From positions 1-64,000 of the forward strand of contig JABDKX010000140.1 in NCBI GenBank assembly GCA_013001975.1: 64,000 nt of DNA. Direction: 5' to 3'. The notes below the pieces were generated by a model. The model made no database searches. It was not told the DNA's origin and saw only the letters and a program-made list of their open reading frames with translations. Below are positions 19,726 to 29,067 of this stretch, one piece after another (position 1 is the stretch's first letter; each line of letters begins with the position of its first letter). This DNA comes from Saprospiraceae bacterium (GTDB lineage Bacteria; Bacteroidota; Bacteroidia; Chitinophagales; Saprospiraceae). The position numbers were made by a program, and so were the translations under genes.

Positions 19726-20306
19726 AAATTAAATAATAATGTTAATAATAACAATGACAAAAATCCCAAAAATATTTTCTGTTCTTTCGACAATGTGTTT
19801 CTTAATATCGCAATGCCTTTTTTTACTCTGGTTTTGATAGTTCCTAATGGAATATCCAACTCATCAGACAATTGCTGTTGCGAATAACCTCTCATATATA
19901 AATAATCGATTACTATCGCATATTTATCATCCAAATGTTCTAAAAGATTCTTTACATCTATTGAATCTTCATTAATTTGCGATGTTCCTACCTTATGTAC
20001 GAGTGGATCTAAAGTATCAGATGTGTTCTCTACATGAAAAGATTTCAACCTACTGATATCAATGGCTGTGTTGCGCACAATTCTTGACATCCAAGTAAAT
20101 AAAGTTGATTTCTGTGCGTTGAATTGCCCGATGTTATCCCATATCTTTAAGAATGATTTTTGAATGGCATCTTCGCTGTGATCATGATTTCTCAATACTT
20201 TAAAGGCAAACCCATAAAGAGAGTTCAAATAGTTGTCATACAATAGTTGCAACCCACCTTGGTCTCTTCTGAGAATCTTGTCATGTATTTGTTGATCGAG
20301 TTGCAA
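19713..20306 (-). CDS. ECF RNA polymerase sigma factor with hydrophobic C-terminal tail
   Basis: Sigma-70 region 2 (HSEDAIQKSFLKIWDNIGQFNAQKSTLFTWMSRIVRNTAIDISR) and region 4 (YMRGYSQQQLSDELDIPLGTIKTRVKKGIAILR); ends FLGFLSLLLLTLLFNFWKL. Confidence 0.9.
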   Translation of the reverse strand: MQLDQQIHDKILRRDQGGLQLLYDNYLNSLYGFAFKVLRNHDHSEDAIQKSFLKIWDNIGQFNAQKSTLFTWMSRIVRNTAIDISRLKSFHVENTSDTLDPLVHKVGTSQINEDSIDVKNLLEHLDDKYAIVIDYLYMRGYSQQQLSDELDIPLGTIKTRVKKGIAILRNTLSKEQKIFLGFLSLLLLTLLFNFWKL

Positions 20307-20476
20307 TATAAGTTATACTAAAAGATGAATAATAAAATCTATGACTTGCAAAATAGTAATAAAAAGTAAATTGGTATGAATATTTTTATAAAGTTGATTT
20401 CAAACAAATTGATAAATGTATTGAACTATAAAATTTTAATCACTATATCTGAGATTATTCAGATTAGTTATCATCT

Positions 20477-21361
20477 TTGACAAAAATATTAATCATGGAT
20501 ATTATAAATGACCTAAAAGAACAATTTTGGATTTATTATGATTCAATTATAAGTTATATCCCACGTATAATTATAGCTACTATTATTAGCCTCATATTTC
20601 TGAGAGTTGTAAAAGCCATGCAAAAAAAACTTACAGCTTTTCTGACGCATAAAGCAGATGACCAATTACTCAATAATTTTATGAACAGCTTTCTTCCGAT
20701 ACTCAGCGGATTGATTGCCTTGCTCTTATTTTTATACATTGTTGGTTTGGGAGGTATAACCAAAAGTATCATGGGAACAGCTGGAGTTTCAGCAATCGTT
20801 ATAGGATTTGCATTCAAAGATATTGGAGAGAATTTTCTTGCCGGTGTCATGATGGCTTTCAACAGACCTTTCAGATTAGGAGATACTGTAAAATCAGGCG
20901 ATGTTGAAGGTAAAATAGTTGAATTAAGTTTGAGAGACACCCATATTAAAACTTTTGATGGTAAAGATGTATACGTACCTAATGGCCAAATTTTAAAAAA
21001 CCCTGTCTATAATTATACCATAGATGGATTTTTAAGACATCAGTTTTCGATTGGCATTGATTACGATTCTGATATCAAAGAAGCGCGTGACATTATAATG
21101 AACATATTAGAAAATGAACCAGGCATTATACAAGATGAAAAAAAACCAGCCACAATGATTGGTGAGTTGGGATCTAGTTCAATAAATATAACGTCCCAAT
21201 ACTGGATCAATACTTTTGATAGTAAATTTTCAGGCGTTGAAATCAAAACACAAGCCATTAAAAAATCACTTACAGCCTTGGAAAACGCAGGAATTAATAT
21301 GCCTGGTAACATTTTGGAACTAAAAAATTATAATCAAGTTCCAGTGAAACTAGAAAATTGA
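20477..21361 (+). CDS. MscS-family small-conductance mechanosensitive channel
   Basis: GTAGVSAIVIGFAFKDIGENFLAGVMMAFNRPFRLGDTVKSG pore helix and beta domain. Confidence 0.92.
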   Translation: MTKILIMDIINDLKEQFWIYYDSIISYIPRIIIATIISLIFLRVVKAMQKKLTAFLTHKADDQLLNNFMNSFLPILSGLIALLLFLYIVGLGGITKSIMGTAGVSAIVIGFAFKDIGENFLAGVMMAFNRPFRLGDTVKSGDVEGKIVELSLRDTHIKTFDGKDVYVPNGQILKNPVYNYTIDGFLRHQFSIGIDYDSDIKEARDIIMNILENEPGIIQDEKKPATMIGELGSSSINITSQYWINTFDSKFSGVEIKTQAIKKSLTALENAGINMPGNILELKNYNQVPVKLEN

Positions 21362-21431
21362 TAACTTCTCTTCAATTTAATTATTTTTTATCTACCTTTT
21401 AGTCAATAATTTATTTATTAAAATAATTTAA

Positions 21432-22484
21432 GTGCGTAAGAAAAAAAATATTGGTCTTCCTCCTGGTTCAATAATTTACACTGGTAAACTTACAGGTGAC
21501 CCCGTTCAGGTAAATTATATAGAATATAATCTGGAAACCTTTAGAGAAGATGACAACACTGATGGAAAAGGTGTCATTTTACACGCTTCAAATCCTACAA
21601 TCACACAGTGGTATGATGTCAGAGGGCTTCATGAGGAAAATCTCATTCAAAGTATCAGTGAAAGATTTCAAATGCACCCTATTGCCATCGAAGATGCTGT
21701 TGATGTCTTTCAAAGGCCAACCTTTACTGAGTATACTAACGGACTATTTTTTTCTCTAAAAGTATTGCGGTTCGACGCCGAAAAAAGCGAAGTAAAAAAG
21801 GAATCATTAGCTATCTATTTTGGTGATGGATTCGTTTTAAGTTTTCAAGAACTTGTTGATGACACTTTCAGTGAAGTTCGTAAAAGAATCACCTTTGACA
21901 GAGGAAGAATAAGAGGAAAAAGAGCAGACTATTTGGCGTATGCATTAATAGATTATACTGTCGATCAATATTATCATGTTATTGATCAATTAGAGAGTAA
22001 AGTTGAAGATTTAGAAGAAACGATTAGTCTTGATCCTGACCTTGTTAATAAAAATGAAATCTATAACTTAAAAAAACAAATATTAAAAATTCGTAAATCT
22101 GTTTCTCCAATACGAGAAGCCATTAATCTTTTTTCAAGATCAGAATCTAAACTTATTGATAAAAGTACTATTAATTATATCAGAGATGTTTATGATCATA
22201 CCATACATATCGTTGATAATATTGATTCTTTGAGAGATATTCTATCTGGACTATACGACCTCTACCTTTCGGAACTGAGTATGAAAATGAATAGGACTAT
22301 GCAGTTCTTAACCATCATCACTTCTATCTTTGTTCCTATATCTTTTTTAGCAGGCTTGTATGGAATGAATTTTGAATATATTCCTGAGCTTGGATATAAA
22401 TATGGCTATTTTATTTTATTGACCGCCATGGTTTTAATTGCTATTGTCATGTTGTTTATATTCAAGAAAAAAAATTGGCTTTAA
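21432..22484 (+). CDS. corA: CorA-family magnesium/cobalt transporter
   Basis: GTG start; C-terminal YGMNFEYIPELGYKYGY (GMN motif) plus two TMs. Confidence 0.93.
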   Translation: MRKKKNIGLPPGSIIYTGKLTGDPVQVNYIEYNLETFREDDNTDGKGVILHASNPTITQWYDVRGLHEENLIQSISERFQMHPIAIEDAVDVFQRPTFTEYTNGLFFSLKVLRFDAEKSEVKKESLAIYFGDGFVLSFQELVDDTFSEVRKRITFDRGRIRGKRADYLAYALIDYTVDQYYHVIDQLESKVEDLEETISLDPDLVNKNEIYNLKKQILKIRKSVSPIREAINLFSRSESKLIDKSTINYIRDVYDHTIHIVDNIDSLRDILSGLYDLYLSELSMKMNRTMQFLTIITSIFVPISFLAGLYGMNFEYIPELGYKYGYFILLTAMVLIAIVMLFIFKKKNWL

Positions 22485-22489
22485 AATCG

Positions 22490-23131
22490 ATGAAAGAAAA
22501 GTATTTATCGGAAACTTATTATCTTGATTTTAGTCATCCTAACATCCAAGAAATAATTAAGTCTATAGATCATGATAATGAAAACCAAATGTCTGTATTG
22601 ACTAATGTATTTTTAAAAGTAAGAGAGGAATGGAAATACAATCCCTATCATATTAATTTAAATCAACAATCATTTAAAGCCAGCCAAATTGCCCAATTAG
22701 ATCAGGGACATTGCATCGACAAATCAACCTTACTCATCGCTTGCCTTAGAGCTTTAGGCATTCCAGCAAGAATTCATTTAGCAAAAGTTAAAAACCATAT
22801 TGCTGTTGAGAAGCTTGTAGAAAAATTTGGTACAAATGAATTAACCCCTCATGGTTATGTAGGTGTTTTTATAAATGAAAAATGGATGAAAATTTCACCC
22901 GCTTTTAACCAATCGCTGTGTGATAAATTTAATGTGGAAGTTTTAGGGGTCAATGAAAATGAAGACGCGATATTTCAACAATATAATAATGATGGGAACC
23001 AATTTATGGAATACTTAGAAGACTATGGTCATTTTGATGATATTCCATTTAACTTCATTATCAATAATTTAAATCAAAATTACCCTACATTAACCGAAAT
23101 TGTCAATGAGCATAACATTCTAAAATTTTAA
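22490..23131 (+). CDS. Transglutaminase-like domain protein
   Basis: QLDQGHCIDKSTLLIACLRALGIPARIHLAKVKNHI…TPHGYVGVFINEKW gives a Cys/His pattern. The ORF track starts at 22475; ATG at 22490 is a likelier start. Confidence 0.85.
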   Translation: MKEKYLSETYYLDFSHPNIQEIIKSIDHDNENQMSVLTNVFLKVREEWKYNPYHINLNQQSFKASQIAQLDQGHCIDKSTLLIACLRALGIPARIHLAKVKNHIAVEKLVEKFGTNELTPHGYVGVFINEKWMKISPAFNQSLCDKFNVEVLGVNENEDAIFQQYNNDGNQFMEYLEDYGHFDDIPFNFIINNLNQNYPTLTEIVNEHNILKF

Positions 23132-23140
23132 TTTTGGTTT

Positions 23141-23677
23141 ATGTTTAACGTAAGAGAAATAACAACTGAAGATGTTGAGTTATTACTTGATTATTGGTAC
23201 TCAAGATCAGATGACCAATTGATTAAGATGGGAGCTAATCCAAGCAAAATGCCTTCACGTGAAGTATTTCGTATAAATATTCTGAACCAATTATCATTAA
23301 ACTATAAACTCAAAAAAGCATATGCAACGATTTGGTTGTATAATGGCATTCCCATTGGTCATAATAATATTAATAAGATTATATTTGGCCAAGAAGCATA
23401 TATGCACTTACACATTTGGGATGTTGAGAATAGGCTAAAAGGATTAGGTCAAAAATTAATTAAAAAATCAATCGCGCTGTTCTTTAAAAATTTCAATTTG
23501 CAAATCCTTTTTTGTGAACCCTATTCTAAAAATCCAGCACCAAATAAATTACTAAGAAAACTTGGATTTACATTTATGAAAAAATATTCAACCATTCCTG
23601 GTTCAATAAATTTTAAGCAAGAAGTTAACAGATGGGCACTTTCAAAAGAAAAATTTGATACATTAAAATGGATCTAA
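23141..23677 (+). CDS. GNAT-family N-acetyltransferase
   Basis: LHIWDVENRLKGLGQKLIKKSIALFF, CEPYSKNPAPNKLLRKLGF. Confidence 0.75.
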   Translation: MFNVREITTEDVELLLDYWYSRSDDQLIKMGANPSKMPSREVFRINILNQLSLNYKLKKAYATIWLYNGIPIGHNNINKIIFGQEAYMHLHIWDVENRLKGLGQKLIKKSIALFFKNFNLQILFCEPYSKNPAPNKLLRKLGFTFMKKYSTIPGSINFKQEVNRWALSKEKFDTLKWI

Positions 23678-24165
23678 AAGAAAAAATAAATATTCTAGTT
23701 TTGATGGGTGTTTCTGGGGTTGGTAAAACATACCTTGGTCAGAAAATATCTGATTTTTATAATGTGCCATTTTATGATGGTGATGATTTCCACCCTAAAG
23801 CCAACGTAGAAAAAATGTCATCAGGGCATCCTCTTGATGATGAAGATCGATGGCCTTGGCTAGAAGATCTTAACCAACATATGCAGAAACAAACCACATC
23901 ATGTGTTTACGCTTGCTCCGCACTCAAAGAAAAATATCGTTCTATCCTTTCAAAAAACATTGAAAGTAAAATCAAATTTATATTTCTAAACGGAAGCCCT
24001 GAATTTATAAATGAAAGACTTTCAAAAAGAAAAAATCATTTCATGCCCCCTGGATTATTAAAATCACAATTTGATACTTTAGAAAATCCAGAGAATGCTA
24101 TAGAAATAGATGTCTCACAAAATGAGGAAGAAATTCTCAAAATGCTTCATAGATTTTTTAATTAA
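23668..24165 (+). CDS. gntK: Gluconokinase
   Basis: VLMGVSGVGKTYLGQ Walker A; DGDDFHPKANVEKMSSGHPLDDEDRWPWL is diagnostic. Confidence 0.93.
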   Translation: MDLKEKINILVLMGVSGVGKTYLGQKISDFYNVPFYDGDDFHPKANVEKMSSGHPLDDEDRWPWLEDLNQHMQKQTTSCVYACSALKEKYRSILSKNIESKIKFIFLNGSPEFINERLSKRKNHFMPPGLLKSQFDTLENPENAIEIDVSQNEEEILKMLHRFFN

Positions 24166-24202
24166 AAATTTAAATTAATTTAGCTAACTTAAAAGATATA
24201 GA

Positions 24203-25612
24203 ATGTACCAGACTTTTGGGATTATTGGCATGGGTGTTATGGGTAAAAGTTTAGCTAGAAATTTAGCTTCGAAAGGATATAAGCTTTCTCTTTATAACAG
24301 ATATAGCAAAGGTATTGAAGAAAATATAGCCATCGATTTTATAAATTCATTCGAGGAATTAAGCGAAGCTAAAGGATTTGAAGATTTAAATGCATTCGTA
24401 CAATCATTAGAAAAGCCTAGGAAAATTCTCTTGATGGTAAAAGCAGGTGATGTAGTGGATCACTTGATCGAAAAGCTTATTCCAATTCTCAATCAAAATG
24501 ATATTATTATAGACGGTGGAAACTCCCATTATAAAGATACGGAGCGTAGAATGGAATATCTTGACACAAAAGGTATTGGATATATCGGTAGTGGGGTTTC
24601 AGGAGGAGAAGAAGGCGCATTAAAAGGTCCATCAATTATGCCCGGTGGAAAGTCAAGTTCTTATAATGAAATCAGTAAGATATTAGAAAGCATTGCAGCA
24701 AAAGATAATCAAGGGTCGCCTTGTTGTGCGTTCATTGGTTCAGGTGGGGCTGGCCACTTTGTAAAAATGGTTCACAACGGTATTGAATATGCAGAAATGC
24801 AGTTGATTGCTGAGGTTTATAGTTTAATGAGATTTGGCCTTCTACTTGACCCTTTGGAAATATCCGCTATATTCAAAGAATGGAACAATGGAACTTTGTC
24901 TAGTTACTTACTTGGCATAACAGCTGATATTTTAACTAAAAAAGAGGGAGACAATTATCTTATAGATCTTATTCTCGACAAAGCAGGCAACAAAGGAACG
25001 GGAAGTTGGACAAGCATAGCTGCTGCTGAATTAGGCGTTTCTATTTCTATGATAAATGAAGCTCTTTTTGCCAGATATATTTCGGCATTCAAAGAAGAAA
25101 GAGTAAAATCCGATGCCATTTATAATAAAGTAAATAGAAAAGAAATATTTGATTTGAATGTAGATCAAATTAGAAATGCTTACACCGTTGCCAGAATAGT
25201 TAATCATCATCAGGGCATGCATTTAATGAGTGCTGCTTCTGAAACTTATAAATGGTCACTCAATTTATCAGAAATCGCACGTATTTGGACAAATGGTTGT
25301 ATTATCAGATCTCAATTAATGCAAAATCTTATCAGCATTTTAAATGCGACTGATAGAATTCTACATTTTCCTGATATTGTAACTCTGGTCAACAATTTAG
25401 ATGACGACATAAAAGAAGTCACTGCCATAGCCATAACCAACAACCATAGTGTACCTTGTTTTTCAGCTGCTTGTAATTACTTATCAGCATATACCAATAA
25501 ATTTGTTTCTGCAAACATCATTCAAGCGCAAAGAGATTATTTTGGTGCACATACTTACAAACGAGTTGATGACGAATCAGATACTTCCTATCATACGAAT
25601 TGGAACGAATAA
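24203..25612 (+). CDS. gnd: 6-phosphogluconate dehydrogenase, decarboxylating
   Basis: IIGMGVMGKSLARNLASKGY; SGVSGGEEGALKGPSIMPGG; FVKMVHNGIEYAEMQLIAE. Confidence 0.95.
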   Translation: MYQTFGIIGMGVMGKSLARNLASKGYKLSLYNRYSKGIEENIAIDFINSFEELSEAKGFEDLNAFVQSLEKPRKILLMVKAGDVVDHLIEKLIPILNQNDIIIDGGNSHYKDTERRMEYLDTKGIGYIGSGVSGGEEGALKGPSIMPGGKSSSYNEISKILESIAAKDNQGSPCCAFIGSGGAGHFVKMVHNGIEYAEMQLIAEVYSLMRFGLLLDPLEISAIFKEWNNGTLSSYLLGITADILTKKEGDNYLIDLILDKAGNKGTGSWTSIAAAELGVSISMINEALFARYISAFKEERVKSDAIYNKVNRKEIFDLNVDQIRNAYTVARIVNHHQGMHLMSAASETYKWSLNLSEIARIWTNGCIIRSQLMQNLISILNATDRILHFPDIVTLVNNLDDDIKEVTAIAITNNHSVPCFSAACNYLSAYTNKFVSANIIQAQRDYFGAHTYKRVDDESDTSYHTNWNE

Positions 25613-25629
25613 CATAAAATAATACAACT

Positions 25630-26970
25630 ATGTTGACTTTAATTTTAGCATTTCTCATAGCTGTAATTCTTCTGTTAATATTAATTTTAAAATTTAAAAT
25701 TCCTGCTTTTATTGCCTTACTGATTGCCAGTATTACTGCTGGATTAATTGGAGGCATTGAGCCTTTAGCTCTAATTGATACCATACAAAAAGGGATGGGA
25801 GGCACTTTGGGATTCGTAGCCACAGTTGTTGGACTAGGCGCCATTTTTGGTGCCATATTAGAATATTCAGGTGGTGCACAAAGCATTGTTAATTTCCTTC
25901 TTACTAAATCAGGAGAAAAGCGAGCACCTATAGCCATTGCGATAGCTGGCTTTATCATAGCCATTCCTGTTTTTTTTGATGTCGCGTTTATAATAATAAT
26001 TCCAGTGATTTATTCGATTCAAAGAAAGACTAAAAAATCACTTCTTCTTTATGCAATTCCGCTTTTAACAGGATTGGCAATAACGCATGCTTTTATTCCA
26101 CCAACCCCAGGACCAGTGGCCGTTGCTGAAATAATTAATGTCGAACTTGGCATGGTGATAATTGTAGGATTGATATGTGGCATTCCTACACTCATATTAT
26201 CTGGATTGGTTTTCGGAAAATACATTGCTAGTAAAATATACATCGAAGCACCACCAGAAAATAAGAACCAGATCAATTTTGAGAATGACAAACCGATTCC
26301 TTTTTATTCTGTTCTTACCATTATTCTTGTACCCATTTTTCTTATTGTACTCAGCACATTGGTAACAAGTGAAATAATTAATGTTAATAGTAATCCAGCA
26401 TTGAAGTCTTTTTTGCAGTTAATAGGACATCCATTTATCGCACTCATTATAGCCAACTTATTGGCTTGGTATTTCTTAGGCATAAAAAGAGACTACTCAA
26501 AAAATGAATTAAATAAAATTACAGCGAAATCACTTGCTCCAGCAGGAACAATAATTCTTTTAACAGGAGCTGGCGGTGTATTCAAACAAGTTCTGGTTGA
26601 TACAGGTGCTGGAAGTATGTTTGCTGAGTCCATGTCAAACATTGGATTTCCAGTTTTACTTTTTGCCTTTCTTGCAGCATGCGCCATCAGATTAATTCAA
26701 GGATCTGCAACTGTAGCCATGATAACAGCAGCGGGATTGGTGGCTCCATTACTAAACATAGATTCTATGTCATCTTGGTTTTTAGCATGCGTTGTTATTG
26801 CTATTGCTTCTGGCTCTTCAATTTTATCACATGTTAATGACAGTGGTTTTTGGCTCGTCAATCAATATTTAGGTATGGATGAAAAAGACACCTTCAAATC
26901 CTGGTCAGTCATGACCGTCATTTTAGCATTGACAGGGTTCGGTATGGCTTCCATTTTATCATTATTCTAA
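25630..26970 (+). CDS. gntP: Gluconate:H+ symporter, GntP family
   Basis: 446 aa, multi-TM; GLGAIFGAILEYSGGAQSI, HAFIPPTPGPVAVA, LSHVNDSGFWLVNQY. Confidence 0.92.
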   Translation: MLTLILAFLIAVILLLILILKFKIPAFIALLIASITAGLIGGIEPLALIDTIQKGMGGTLGFVATVVGLGAIFGAILEYSGGAQSIVNFLLTKSGEKRAPIAIAIAGFIIAIPVFFDVAFIIIIPVIYSIQRKTKKSLLLYAIPLLTGLAITHAFIPPTPGPVAVAEIINVELGMVIIVGLICGIPTLILSGLVFGKYIASKIYIEAPPENKNQINFENDKPIPFYSVLTIILVPIFLIVLSTLVTSEIINVNSNPALKSFLQLIGHPFIALIIANLLAWYFLGIKRDYSKNELNKITAKSLAPAGTIILLTGAGGVFKQVLVDTGAGSMFAESMSNIGFPVLLFAFLAACAIRLIQGSATVAMITAAGLVAPLLNIDSMSSWFLACVVIAIASGSSILSHVNDSGFWLVNQYLGMDEKDTFKSWSVMTVILALTGFGMASILSLF

Positions 26971-27096
26971 AATAACTTTTAAATAAAAAGTAGGACGAAC
27001 AAACTTGATAAATAATATAATCTACATTTTAACAAGAATTGTCGATATTCCTCCCCTTTCAGCGCAACTTTACTTTACTTGCAATAAACATTAAAC

Positions 27097-27477
27097 ATGG
27101 AAGGTCAAAAAACATTAGGATTAAGAACTTGTATTTACAAAGTTCCTAATCTCGAAGAAGCAAAACAATGGTATACCAAGGCATTTAATCAAACACCATA
27201 CTTTGATGAACCATTCTATATAGGGTTTAACATTGCAGGTTACGAATTAGGATTACTTCTTGAAGAAGCCACTAATGATAAAAAAACAAAAAACGTATTA
27301 ACCTATTGGGGGGTTGAAGACATTGACCAAATTTATAATCATTTTTTATCCTGTGATGCAAAGGCATTTGAAGCACCAAATAATGTTGGCGGAGACATTA
27401 TGGTAGCAGGAGTCGAAGATCCGTGGGGAAATCTGATCGGCCTTATTTATAATCCCCATTTTACTTTAGCAAAGTAG
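27097..27477 (+). CDS. VOC (glyoxalase/bleomycin resistance) family protein
   Basis: TCIYKVPNLEEAKQWYTKAFNQTPYFDEPFYIGFNIAGYELGL…EDPWGNLIGLIYNP. Confidence 0.87.
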   Translation: MEGQKTLGLRTCIYKVPNLEEAKQWYTKAFNQTPYFDEPFYIGFNIAGYELGLLLEEATNDKKTKNVLTYWGVEDIDQIYNHFLSCDAKAFEAPNNVGGDIMVAGVEDPWGNLIGLIYNPHFTLAK

Positions 27478-27482
27478 ATCTC

Positions 27483-28409
27483 ATGGTTTTTTATTGGACA
27501 TTGCAATTAGAAAGATTTAAGAGAATCTTGAAATATCTTGGCATTAATCCTCTTGCCTTTTTTATCCTATCGCCACCTCTTCTGTTCATCCTGGTAAAAG
27601 CAGTTTATCTTCAATCAGAATATGCTTCATTAATAATCTCCGGCTTAGCTATTTACCTATTTGTAGTTCTAGCTGACAATAATCGAAATGCTTTTCTAAA
27701 GCAACATTTTGGAAAAATAAACCTTTACAAAATAAGGGTTTTTGAAAATATTATCATTTCAATTCCAATCTCATTAATGATGCTGATAAATGAAATTTCA
27801 ACAAGCGCTATCATACCCATCTTAGCAGGTTTCTTTTTTTCATTCTTTGATATTAATACTCAAGGTTCAATCAAAATACCAACACCATTTGGTAAGTCAC
27901 CTTTTGAATTTACCAGTGGCTTCAGACAATATATTCTGTTGTTTATTTTTGAATACGTCCTGTTTGCAATTGGATTAATCGTTGACAATTACAATTTGGC
28001 ATTGGTATGCATGGGCAGCATGTTTTTTATTATTATTCACTTTTATAGATTCAGTGAAACTTACTTCTTTGTTTGGGCTCACGACAAATCAAATCATCAA
28101 TTCTTAAAAACCAAAATAATGACAGGCATAAAATATGCATTCATTATCATTCTTCCCGCATTAATTACATTACTATTTTGCTATCCTCATTTTATTTTCA
28201 TTACCAGTTTAGTGCTGGCATGGGGGTTTGCAATTGTCATAATGTCCATTTTATTTAAGTATGCTTTTTATCCAAGAACAAATAATATTGTTACATACTT
28301 AATTTATTTCGGAAGTATGTTTTTACCATTTCTCATGATTATCACAATTCCATTTTATACTAAAAAATCATTGATGAATCTTAAACTTTTATTAAATGAT
28401 AGAAATTAA
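27483..28409 (+). CDS. Multi-spanning membrane protein, probable ABC transporter permease subunit
   Basis: Several hydrophobic TM segments; overlaps the following ABC ATPase gene by 14 bp. Confidence 0.65.
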   Translation: MVFYWTLQLERFKRILKYLGINPLAFFILSPPLLFILVKAVYLQSEYASLIISGLAIYLFVVLADNNRNAFLKQHFGKINLYKIRVFENIIISIPISLMMLINEISTSAIIPILAGFFFSFFDINTQGSIKIPTPFGKSPFEFTSGFRQYILLFIFEYVLFAIGLIVDNYNLALVCMGSMFFIIIHFYRFSETYFFVWAHDKSNHQFLKTKIMTGIKYAFIIILPALITLLFCYPHFIFITSLVLAWGFAIVIMSILFKYAFYPRTNNIVTYLIYFGSMFLPFLMIITIPFYTKKSLMNLKLLLNDRN

Positions 28410-29067
28410 AAATCTTCGTAAAACATATGGTGCAAACATAGTTTTGAATGACATTGATCTGACATTTAAACCTTCCAAATTAATAGGTTTAGTTGGTAAA
28501 AATGGAGCTGGAAAAACAACGCTTTTTAAATGTGTTTCAGGATTAGAAACTTATGATGGCGTAATACATTTAAAACCTAAAGAATCAATTCATAAGATTG
28601 GTTACCTGCCAACCAATCCTTATATTATGTCGAGAATTACTGGTCAAGAATATCTTCAACTTCTATGTAATGCAAGAAACAAATCATTGCCCAAAAAAGG
28701 AGCTAACATTTTCAATTTACCTTTAGATGAGTACGCTGAAAACTACTCAACTGGCATGTTAAAAAAACTCGCATTAACAGGAATACTATTACAAGGCAAT
28801 GCGATATTTTTACTTGATGAGCCTTTCAACGGATTAGATTTAGAGTCTAATATCAAGGTTAATTTGATTTTAGAAAAATTAAAAGCAAAAAATAAAACCA
28901 TTATTATCTCATCTCATATTTTGGATAGTCTTTTTAAGATATGCGACGAAATAAACTTATTAGTAAACGGTAAAATTGAACGCTTCAATCAAGGAGATGG
29001 CTACTCCAAGATTGAAGATGTTTTAGCTGATTCTAATTTTAAACAAAACTTAGATTCTATTCTTTAA
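28396..29067 (+). CDS. ABC transporter ATP-binding protein
   Basis: GLVGKNGAGKTTLFK Walker A, YSTGMLKKLALTGILL signature-like, IFLLDEPFNGLD Walker B. Confidence 0.9.
   Translation: MIEIKNLRKTYGANIVLNDIDLTFKPSKLIGLVGKNGAGKTTLFKCVSGLETYDGVIHLKPKESIHKIGYLPTNPYIMSRITGQEYLQLLCNARNKSLPKKGANIFNLPLDEYAENYSTGMLKKLALTGILLQGNAIFLLDEPFNGLDLESNIKVNLILEKLKAKNKTIIISSHILDSLFKICDEINLLVNGKIERFNQGDGYSKIEDVLADSNFKQNLDSIL

Noticed and set aside
20554-20940. 128-aa minus-strand ORF inside mscS
   Set aside because: Lies fully antisense to a confidently assigned MscS coding region; no independent evidence.
25518-25964. 148-aa minus-strand ORF spanning the gnd/gntP junction
   Set aside because: Antisense to two well-supported genes; translation resembles reverse-frame reading of hydrophobic gntP sequence.
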